Assembly: GCF_014898055.3 (NCBI RefSeq)
Contig: NW_023601212.1
Span: 48,534,329 to 48,598,328, forward strand
Length of the DNA: 64,000 nucleotides
Direction of reading: 5' to 3'
Origin: Talpa occidentalis
Taxonomy: Eukaryota > Chordata > Mammalia > Eulipotyphla > Talpidae
The position numbers and the translations under genes were made by a program. Below, piece by piece: positions 55,062-64,000 of this stretch. The first letter of the stretch is position 1. Each line of letters begins with the position of its first letter. The notes below the pieces were generated by a model. It was not told the origin of the DNA and did not search any database. It saw only the letters and a program-made list of their open reading frames with translations.

Positions 55062-55500
55062 GATGTGTTTTCTTAAGCCATCTCATGCATACCCTCTAAA
55101 GAAGTTGAAGGAGACAGAAACTGCTCTGTCACATGCTCTAAAATAACTCATGGGAGTGAATGACTAACAGTCAGGGACCCTCCGTCCCTTCATCCACAAC
55201 AGGCTTCATCCACAACCCTCCATCCCTTCATCCACAACAGTCTTCAATTGTTTCCATAAGCCTGAACGCTGATTGCAGTGTTACCTCCGTTAGGTTTATC
55301 CCAGCTTCTCAAGACAGATTTTTGCTTGTTCCCCACACTTTCTCTCATCTTCTACCTCTATCCATTTCATTTCATCTGCACTGGCACTATATTTTACTTC
55401 AAATGAGATTTTTCTACCTAAACTCACGGATCTGTTTCAACACTTAAATACTGTCCAAGTTGTAAAGCCCCAAGTCCTCCAGGTTTCAGCCATCTCTTTC

Positions 55501-56494
55501 CTCTCCACTCCACTGACACTGTCTGGTTAAGAACCAAACCTCAGTCCTATTGTTCTAAATCTCATGTCCTTGGCCTTTCCACCAGATCCCAGCCTACCTT
55601 TCTGATCCCCTGTTTTGTACTTAAAAGCTCCACTCCAGCCTACCTTTTCCCCTTAGAAGACCTTATATTTTCCTATGTCCATCCATTTGCTGATTTTCCT
55701 TTAGAATGAATCTCTCCTCCTTGCCCAGCAGAAACTTATCCATCCTGGATCCAGTTGAGTCCTCACATTGCTAGAACACCCTGCCGGCCCCTTTCTCCAG
55801 CATTTCCCCTGTGCTGCTGGGGAGGGTGGCTTTCTCCCAACCTGCTATCAAGGAACAATGAAGCTGCTGCTTATTCTTTTGTTTCCTCTGCAGGCACCTG
55901 TACACTGAAAGCCCTTGGGATGATTTATTTATTAACATTTATTGGTTTAAAAGCTGTGGCTCTTTCACTCTGAAAGATGAAGAGTCCCAGAAGTCTCATC
56001 AGGGCTGGATCAGCAGGGTTCACTGAAGCCGTGCGAGAAATGAAAAGTGCCCAAGGATTTTCCAACAGTGTTTCTAGTGAATCCTTGGAGGAAATGCCAT
56101 TTAAATTAAGCTCTGGGCATCATAATTAACTATTTCAACTATTCCTTTAGAAACCTATCTCTACTTGGAGTTGATGGAAATTTAAACTACAAATGTTCCT
56201 GCTTTCTGTTAAGACTGTAGATAAAGGCTGTCATTTGATGTAGTGGATTTCCACTGCATAATCTGTTTTAAAAGGGATTTGACCCACCCAGGAGCTTTCA
56301 CACCTATGCCCTTTCCTCAATTCACACTTCATATAAGGAGGGCATTGCCCATGGGTGAACATTCGGCCTGAAGGGTTTTTCCATGCAAGGTACTGGCTAA
56401 AGTAAACACAAGAACTAGCAGACTCCAGCAACTTTCAGATAGTAGGAGTTCCCATTAAAAAAAGTGATAACAGACAGTTGTCAAAGTATAAACA
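55501..56494. other. non-coding, nothing recognised
   Basis: Pyrimidine-rich, then AT-rich sequence. A short imperfect minisatellite (CCTTCATCCACAAC units) lies just upstream near 55187-55240. Confidence 0.45.
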
Positions 56495-56745
56495 TTCTGG
56501 GGAATGTGGGTTTTTTCTTGCATAGAAGAACTGGGGTGTATGCCAGAAGTGCAGGAGATGATAGGATTCACCAGAGACAGAGTGGGGAACAGAACAGTGA
56601 AATACACTGCTGAGGGGAGCAGCGGGCAAGACAAGAGAGGTCTGCTGCGCCACATGTGGGTTAGCTCCCTGGCCGGCCGGGAATTGAACTCAGACCTGTG
56701 GAGGTGATAGCTTGAGACTTAACCTCTAGGCCATCATGAGGCCCC
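56495..56745 (-). mobile_element. tRNA-derived SINE (older subfamily)
   Basis: Diverged copy with ACACTGCTGAGGGGAGCAGC and GGCCGGGAATTGAACTCAG; the head ends ATCATGAGGCCCC. Confidence 0.85.
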
Positions 56746-59190
56746 AGATTCAATAAATTTCAACCAGCATGTCTGTTTACCACTCAGCCAGCTTCTCCAG
56801 AGGTGGAATACATTATCTTTTATGGAAAGAATTTTCAATTATTTGCTTTGAGTCACTGACTTAGGGAAGAGTTGAGGTAATGCTCTGCTGTTTCAGAAAA
56901 AGTGAGGCTGTCTCTGCTGGGTCCCTTCTGGTCTTATCTGTAAGGGTGCAATTCTTGCCCCCAGCAAGACTGTACACTGACATCAGGGATGTCCAGGGAG
57001 ACAGAAAGAGAGCATCTTTGCCTGGCCTGACTCTTACTCTGTTGGAAATAATGGGGGTGTGAACAAACACCTTTAAGACACAAATGAGTTCAGATATAAC
57101 CATTGTTATTGAGGGTGTGCCTGTTTTGAAATGGCATGATTCACCCAAAATAATAGGTCCCCCATTCCTCACCTCCAGCTGCCTTCCAGAAAGACAAGAA
57201 CAGAGGTGTGTGCAGAGGCTAGAGGAGACTAGTCTCTGATGCATCCCCACTAGAGCTGCCAGCTCCAGCACTGTATGTTGGATTCATAAATGAAATGAGG
57301 CTGAATATCCAGAAAAAGGTTTCCTGGAGGCTGCAGGCTAATTAGAGGACTCTAGACCTGCACAGTAGAAGCAGGCAGAATGCAGACCCAAACCTTTCTG
57401 CCTCTGTAGTCACAAAGCGCCCAGGGTCTAGGTCTGAAAGGAGGCTGAGGGAGTTACGGCATTGTAGTAATTAAGTCCTAGAGGCCACCATCTGTAGCCT
57501 GCGGTTCAAGGCCCAGCTCTAGTCCCTGGTGGCAGAGGACTGGCAGCCATCTGGGGTCTCCAGGCAGCCACCAAGCCCTGGGGCTGAAAGAAGGTAGGGA
57601 GCACCTGGCTCAGGGCCTGGGCTCAGGAATGGGCTTCTGGGAACCCTCCCAACACTCAGTAAAGTGTTGAAGTAAAGACCCTAGAAAGATAGGACACCCA
57701 TACTTTCCTTGAGCATACCTCTGTACCTACCCAGAGGCCCCTTGAGCAATGATCTGCTTGGCCAGGATGGGATAAGGGCCTCCTAAATTCAAACTGTCCC
57801 AGAGGGTGCCAAGCTAGAGGCAGGTCTGATGGGTGGGGGATTCAGGATGAAAATGCCTCAGGCTTCCTGGCAGAGGAGGCAACACCAAGCCCCACAGCCC
57901 CTGGTAGGGGCTGCAGGGAGGAGTACGGGCCCCCAGGCACAGTGGGCCTGAGCTTGTGCTCATAAAAGGAGAGGCCAATGACATGGTTAAAAAAGCACTT
58001 GAACCACAGCCCTTACTTCTGCACTTCGTAGCCACATGCACAAAGCTGACTCTTACTAAGGAAGTCATTAATGTTGTAAACTTACTAAAGTTTAGTCTCA
58101 AGATTCAGTTTATAACTAGATGATACTGATTAGGTTTGCTGGCAAGTGTTTTTTCCCTACTTGCAGAATTCTTTCATAAATATATAAACTGTTTCTTTAA
58201 TTTTACCTAATATATTACCTTTGAAATTGGAGCCTGCCTTTCTTTCACCCTGGTAGATGAATATAATATTTACAAATAATATTTGTATATTATATATTAT
58301 ATACAATTACATAAATATATAATATTACACAATATATAATATATACATAATATATAATTACATAATATAATTTATTGCATATTATGTAATAATCTATGTA
58401 ATAATTTCTCAAATCTAGTTAGATTCTTTTGCTTAAAATGTATTTATCTATATAGATACTTTATCTTCACTTTACAATGAAGTAGTTAGGTTGAAAGTTT
58501 TTATTCATTCATCCAAAGACTTATCTAAAACCCTACACCAGTGGATAACAGGAGACTAGTTTGTAAGGGTACATCAACCAGGTATTTAACTGTTTTTGAA
58601 GGACATCATCATCTCTGAACATCCTAACTACCTTCCAGCACTGCTTCTCCCCAAGTAGACAGGCAGTAACAACAGCATGTACAAATGACAGCATCAGCGT
58701 TGTACAGAGTTCTTTCCTGTGACATGCCTTAAGCTCCTCTGAACAGCCATGTGAGGTAGGTAAGGGCACAAAGAAATCTTACATGAAACATAAGACAGCA
58801 CTAAACATGGATACCATCCATGTACTTTTTCCATGATTGTTCTTTCATTTGAACACACCATTCAATGAGTAAAAAGAGTATTTCTAAATGTGGTAAAGTA
58901 AACCACATCTATAGAAGGAAAAAAATGTATTTTTGCATTATGTTGCAGATCTACCTGCCATGCCCAAAAGGTATATAAAAGTAATGCATCTTTGCACTAC
59001 AGCCAGCCCAGGGAGTCCCCACACCTTGGATGACAGCCATCGGGCAGAACTCATGGGTGCTCAGGCACACGTCTCTGAGAGGCCCCGCAGCCAGGATGGT
59101 GCCTGAGCTAAACAAGCCGACCACGCTAAGAAAGGCCAGTGGCTTTGGTGGGATTCTTCAAACCATCCTAGCCTGAGGACTCACTCCTAG
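56746..59190. other. non-coding, AT-rich patch at 58255-58420
   Basis: No gene or clear repeat family. 58255-58420 is almost pure A/T with ATATAATATA-type short repeats. Confidence 0.45.
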
Positions 59191-60118
59191 TGTTAGTGGA
59201 CAGAATGGGGAGCACCCCAGGGCCCCCAAACCTGCCTGCTCTGGATGGATTCTGTCATCTGCCACATGAAGACAAATATACTCCTAGTGTACAAGACCTT
59301 CAAGCGAAAATAACTTTAGTACAATTCGTGCACAATAAAGGGGAGAGAAGAGAAAGAATAGAGATAAAAATAGTTTCCAGAGCCTCCCTGGTGTTACAGG
59401 TAGTTGAGCACAGCACAGTGAAGCTGTGCACAGCCTCTACAGTGCGGGTTTGATCCTGGCCAGCTGGGGAGCTACCACATGGTGCAGCAGACCTCTCCTG
59501 TCTCGCCTACTGCTCCCCACAGCAGTGTATTTCAGTCAGTCTGCCTGTTCTGTTCCCTGCTCTGTCTGGTGAATCCTCTCACCTTCCTGTGCATCTGGCC
59601 TGTATCCTGGTTCTTGTATGCACGAATAAATATATCTTTAAAAAAATAGTTTCCAGTTAAACACACAAAGTTAACCATCCCCTTGTGGATAAATTCCCAG
59701 CCAAACTGGGTTGGCCCAAAACAGAGCCACTGAAGCTCAAAAGCTTGCCATGAAGTCTAAGTCACCTGATGGGGACCCATAAAAAGGGGGCAGAAGGGAC
59801 AGGGAAGTGTGTGTGTGTTAAAGGTCAGCCTCCCCACGGGTCTCACCCACTCTCTGTCTCTTTCAAGTGTTTCCTTCCATGTTCCCCAAGTCCCAGGTAC
59901 AAGTCCAAGGCCAAGAAGCAAGCCCAGCTCTGTCTTCACATGTCTCTCTGCTCCATGTGCCTTCTTCTGGTCCTCATTCTTAGTTTCCATCTCTCATCAC
60001 TTCTTGTACTTCTCCTTCCAGTGTTTTCTAGCTTCCCCTCCCTTCTCAGCTCTACCTTTCCTTAGGGTGGGGCAGGGAACCTGGACCCATCCCTTTCTCT
60101 GGGGTTGACCCTGTTACA
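59191..60118 (-). mobile_element. solo retroviral LTR, family 1 copy 3, with nested SINE
   Basis: Reverse orientation of the LTRs at 21207 and 24954; + strand TGTTAGTGGACAG at left to ACCCTGTTACA at right. Flanks CTAG (59187-59190) and CCAG (60119-60122) agree in three of four bases. More diverged than the other two copies. Confidence 0.75.
59383..59640 (+). mobile_element. tRNA-derived SINE (older subfamily) nested in the LTR
   Basis: AAAAATAGTTTCCAG flanks it at about 59368-59382 and 59642-59656. Head AGCCTCCCTGGTGTTACAGG; tail AATAAATATATCTTT. Confidence 0.92.
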
Positions 60119-60709
60119 CCAGGACCATTTGGGAGCCCATGACTCTGATGTGTGCAAAGACAGAGGAAAGGACCATCACCCAAGTCCATCCACCGTCATT
60201 GATTGGGTGGGGTTAAATGTCTTCTTATCTTTGGGGTCTGTGTCAAAATCATACCTAATATCATTATGACTTGTACACATTTTTCTGAGATTTCCACTGC
60301 AACTCATAGGGGTGTAGCCTCATTCAGTTCCCAGCCCCTAGCCCCAACCGCCCTATTTTCCTTGGAGACCCTGAGCATCTGGGCACACAGATTTGTTGCA
60401 ATGTCACCTAGCATCCTGGAGATTCAGGTACCTGTGGCTCCCTGCTCCTCCAGGCTCTGTGAGGTCAGTGTGTGACTCCCTGCCACTTCTGCTTCTCCTC
60501 TCCACTGGACCTTGTCCTTTCAGACTCCTAAATTAAATTGACTTTATACTTGAAATGTTTCCTTTAGCAAATGACATAAATAATATACTTTAGAATGATG
60601 TTCTAGGTTCTCTACTACTCAAACATTTGTAATTTTTACTGCCCCAAATTGTCACAATTCATTTCAATGTCATAATTCTCTAGGGTGTGTTGGTATTCAG
60701 TAGAGGATG
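60119..60709. other. non-coding, nothing recognised
   Basis: Between the LTR and the next L1 tail. Confidence 0.45.
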
Positions 60710-60725
60710 AAAATAGACCCCTTTA

Positions 60726-60885
60726 TTTTTTTTTAAATAAATTTTATTTTTATATTCCCCATACAATTTCAACCCCCTTATTTTGACCCCAATCCCTCCC
60801 CTCCCCCCACCCCCACCCCCTATAGAGTGTCTCTGGTTCATAGTTTTTTGTTGATTTTGATTTTCACTTTCTTATAGTTATTCAG
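60726..60885 (-). mobile_element. LINE-1 3' tail with 16-bp target duplication
   Basis: AAAATAGACCCCTTTA at 60710-60725 and 60886-60901. Only the last 160 bases of the 3'UTR are present. Confidence 0.95.
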
Positions 60886-60901
60886 AAAATAGACCCCTTT
60901 A

Positions 60902-61281
60902 AACTACCAAGCTCCGAAAAAATGAACCATAGTCAGGATTTAGGCCGATGAAGAGTAAAATATTAGCACAGATTTAAGACATAAGTTTACAGCAAAAACG
61001 GGCTCTGCCTCTATTTCCCAGCAGCCCCTGTTCAGGAAGTGGGGTTCCTGGCATGCTGGGAGCTGTACTAAGATGTCAGAGGCGTGGGAATGGGGACCTG
61101 GAGGCCACAGCATCCCACTGCACCGTCCGCCTGCTGGCTCTGGCCCCCGCCATGCCGGCCTGCTCTGACCAACACCAGGACCAACCCGTAAAAAGAGGCT
61201 GGTGGAGGGGAGTCCCATCAGGTGCATCGGCAGCTCCCCCCCAGGGAGGGCTTGATTGTTATAAGATGTGGTGATGAGTGG
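60902..61281. other. short GC-richer non-coding stretch
   Basis: Overlapping ORFs on both strands (60940-61344 minus, 61053-61274 plus) have no recognisable domain. Confidence 0.4.
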
Positions 61282-61967
61282 GTTTTTTTTCTCTTTTCTT
61301 TCTTTTTTCAATTTTATTACATATTTTTTTACATCGTTCTTCATTTTTTTTTACAGAGTATGCTTTCTCATCTCAGTTATAGTCCCCGTGAAATTCCCAC
61401 CACCAATTCACCCGTGTACCATCACCATAGTCCCTTGTGCTCTTCCCACCCATTTTGATCCTACTCCCTTCTCCCCTGCACTGCAGAATGGCTCTGGTTT
61501 ATAGTTGCCTCTTGATTTTGATTTTCACTTTATTATAATAACTTTTTTCCCCTGATCCCTTATTTGGTTCCTCTGCATTGCCGCTATAAGTGAGACCATC
61601 TGGTATTATTCTTTTTCTATCTCGCTTATTTCACTGAGCATGATCCTTTCCCGCTCTATCCATTTTGCTACTAATGGCATGAATTTATCTTTTTTGAATG
61701 CTGAGTAATATTCCACTGTGCATATGTACCACATCTTCTTGAGCCAGTCATCTATTTTGGGGTATTTAGGTTGTTTCCATAGCCTACCTATTGTAAATAG
61801 TGTTGCAATAAACATAGGGGTGCAGGTGCCCTTTTGAATTAATGGTTTTGTGTCCTTTGTGTAGATACATAGGAGTGGAGTGGCTGGATCATATGGAAGC
61901 TCCATTTTTAGCAGTTTGAGGAACCTCCACACAGTTTTCCATAGTGGTGGACCAGTTTATATTCGAT
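61282..61967 (-). mobile_element. LINE-1 3' end
   Basis: Minus-oriented; 61606-61932 encodes KMWYICTVEYYSAFKKDKF of ORF2. Possible target duplication GATGAGTGGG / GATGGGTGCG. Confidence 0.92.
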
Positions 61968-63212
61968 GGGTGCGAGTTTTTAAGGAAAGGAGAGTCCGTT
62001 GTGGTAAGCACATGGCAGAAATCGGAACTCCTTTTTGTGGGCATCAATTTCACGGTCATATGTTAATTCACAGAGGAGGCAATATGCATACTTAACTCAT
62101 GATTTCTGGTAGGTAATTTTGTGTGTAAGAAAGGCAAGAATTTAGGAAATGAAAGATTTTACTATAAGGAAAATGCCCTTTTGCTGGACAGTACAGGGTC
62201 TCTTCAGGGGAGGGGCTTCAGGATTCAGGCTGTTATTCATGCTGCCGACTAATGGCTGATGTCCCCTTGCAGGACACTTCACAGAAGGCCTTTGACTTTG
62301 TCTCTGTTTCTTTTTGCCCACATTTTGTTCATATTTATTTTGTCTCCTTTCGCAAAACTGTGTCCAGAAAAAAAAAAAAGCTCTCTTTGTGGAAAAGCAG
62401 TGTTTTAGAAATTGCTATCTTTAGACAGTTTATTGGCTTCGAAGAAAAAACAACTCCAAAAATTACGTTATTAAAATTTTCAGTTACCCCAAAATAAAAC
62501 TCTCTACAGGGTAAATTTCAACAACCCTCTTTGCTTTCCTCAATGCATAGAAAACATCAAATAAATAGATTAGTCAGACCTCTACCCAGATTTTCTTTGT
62601 AAATTCCTTGAACTGTTTCATGTTACAAATTGTACAAAATCCTCATTGAGAAGCTCAAAATTCCAGCAACTTTCCCAGAGTTGTCTGGAGGCTGTTCCCA
62701 GGCTCAAGTCCTCAGTCTTGCTTGCCTCAATTTATTTCAGTCAATAAAACAGGTATGAATGAAAATTATTGCTATAATTAAGTTTCTGAATCAAAACGTG
62801 AAAAATATAGGGAATTCTGAGAAAACAAACCTGATTTTCTGGCCAAAAGGAAAGTCAAGTACAGAAAATATTATTAAGAGCTTAATAAAAGCATATTAAG
62901 AGGTAATCATCCCTTCTATATGGATGAAAAACTTTTCTCTTTTTGTGGAATTTTCTATTACAAACAAGTTTCATCAAAGGCAGGCAGAGAATGTTTTCAT
63001 TAAGGTTCACTCTTACAATCTCACTCCATAACAAAGTATTAGGCAAATAATTGATTGATCAATACTAATTAAGGTGAATAAATAAATGAGCAATTAATAG
63101 GAAGATGCATGTATGAATGGATGTTTTTTCTTATATTTGACATGGTTTCCTTGGACTAAAAAGAACCCTAGTGGACACAACCCAGGTTCTATGACTAGAG
63201 TTTCCCTTCTTT
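61968..63212. other. AT-rich non-coding, nothing recognised
   Basis: No exon or repeat was recognised. Confidence 0.45.
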
Positions 63213-63227
63213 AAATGTTGACTGAAG

Positions 63228-63487
63228 GGGCCTCCCCTGTGGCTCAGCGGTTGAGTGCTGGGTTGCAAAGCTGCCCGCAGTCTCTACAGTGCTGGTTCGA
63301 TCCCGGCTGCTCCCTGGCCACCGGAGGAGGGTCCCACATGACGCGCAGACCTCTCCTACCGCCTGCTGCTCCCCTCAGCAGTGTACTTCGGCCCTTCTGC
63401 CTGCTCTGCTCTCCGCTCTGGCTCTGGTGAATTCTCTCACCCTTCCACGCTTCTGACTGTACCCAGTGCTTGTATAAATAAATAAAT
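63228..63487 (+). mobile_element. tRNA-derived SINE (young subfamily) with 15-bp target duplication
   Basis: AAATGTTGACTGAAG at 63213-63227 and 63488-63502. Head GGGCCTCCCCTGTGGCTCAG with B-box GGTTCGATCCC; tail ATAAATAAATAAAT. Confidence 0.95.
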
Positions 63488-63502
63488 AAATGTTGACTGA
63501 AG

Positions 63503-64000
63503 AAAAAATTGAAAGTTGAACCAGTATCTCTTTTTCAGAGTGATTCTATTTTAAAGTAAGATTTTCTGCATTCATATTTTATTTTTATATAATGATAACA
63601 CTTGTAATTATGTGGTTAAATCTGTAAGACTGATTTGAAATTTGGAAACCGTTTCACTAGTCAGTGAAGAATTATCACTACCCTGGATGGATCTTATTCT
63701 ATTTAAAAAGTCATTATATAAGTTAGCTTTGCTTTGTAGATAATATATAGTGGTGGTCAAGAGCATGGAATCAAGAATCAGATAGAACTATGTTTGATTG
63801 TTTCATATTTTCTCAATTTCGCAGTATGTAACTTCAGCAACATGCTTATACCTCAATTTCCACATTACTTAAAACATAGTATTTCCCTGTGGAGTACTTA
63901 CAAGGTTTACAATGAGATGAAAGAAAGAGAAAAAAAGAAAGTCAAGATTAAAGGTGAAAGGTAATTAGAATATGAAGAAAAATAAATAAGTACCTGACAG
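63503..64000. other. AT-rich non-coding, nothing recognised
   Basis: Window end, with no feature that can be supported. Confidence 0.45.

Larger units (their letters stand above)
50846..55500 (+). repeat. diverged direct duplicate of 10031-13500
   Basis: No gene. See the landmarks listed for the left copy. It is longer because of an L1 (53028), a SINE (54770) and probably a GC-rich block with a CT-rich tract (about 51265-51740) that has no clear match on the left. Confidence 0.8.

Overview
This is mammalian nuclear DNA. It has no dense coding, abundant 5'-truncated LINE-1 copies (about ten, several with target-site duplications), at least 16 copies of one tRNA-derived SINE family, solo retroviral LTRs, CpG-island-like patches and short exons with GT/AG splice signals. 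The SINE has a tRNA-like head with A and B boxes and a tail ending in ATAAATAAATAAATCTTT. It is not one of the primate, rodent, carnivore or ruminant families I know well. A laurasiatherian such as a bat is a guess from the SINE and L1 style, not something shown.

The main content is a fragmented gene family on the + strand that I identify, by eye, as MIA2/MIA3-like (cTAGE5/TANGO1, the ER-exit-site cargo receptor family). The fullest copy runs from about 23.1 to 40.6 kb: a TATA box and signal-peptide exon (23471-23536), a short exon before the membrane (26286-26327), a transmembrane exon (26893-27006), first coiled-coil exons (32087-32121, 33936-33999, 34780-34905), second coiled-coil exons (36872-37979) and proline-rich exons (38107-40558). 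The lumenal SH3 exons normal for MIA2/MIA3 were not found. Several exons carry frameshifts or stops, so this copy is probably a pseudogene or a decaying paralogue. The first-coiled-coil exon pair is present again near 7.7-8.1, 9.4-10.0 and 50.5-50.8 kb, inside long repeated modules. An intronless fragment of the same family lies at 47.7-48.0 kb.

The fullest copy sits between two inverted arms of about 2 kb (about 14.17-16.44 kb and 45.77-47.69 kb) separated by about 29 kb. Each arm holds a CpG-island-like core with two opposed CTCF-like motifs, a 102-codon ORF repeated identically in the other arm, and a diverged ORF resembling part of an OXNAD1-type oxidoreductase. Outside the arms, about 8.3-13.5 kb and 49.3-55.5 kb are diverged direct duplicates. 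Insertions present in only one copy (L1, SINE, LTR) give a relative order of events.

Other regions: 0.3-5.1 kb and 16.9-21.2 kb are mainly LINE-1 ORF2 remains in minus orientation with nested insertions. 55-64 kb is mostly non-coding with L1 tails, SINEs and an old LTR. No structural RNA gene or CRISPR array was seen. All family assignments come from reading translated segments against remembered MIA2/MIA3 and OXNAD1 sequences; no search was run.
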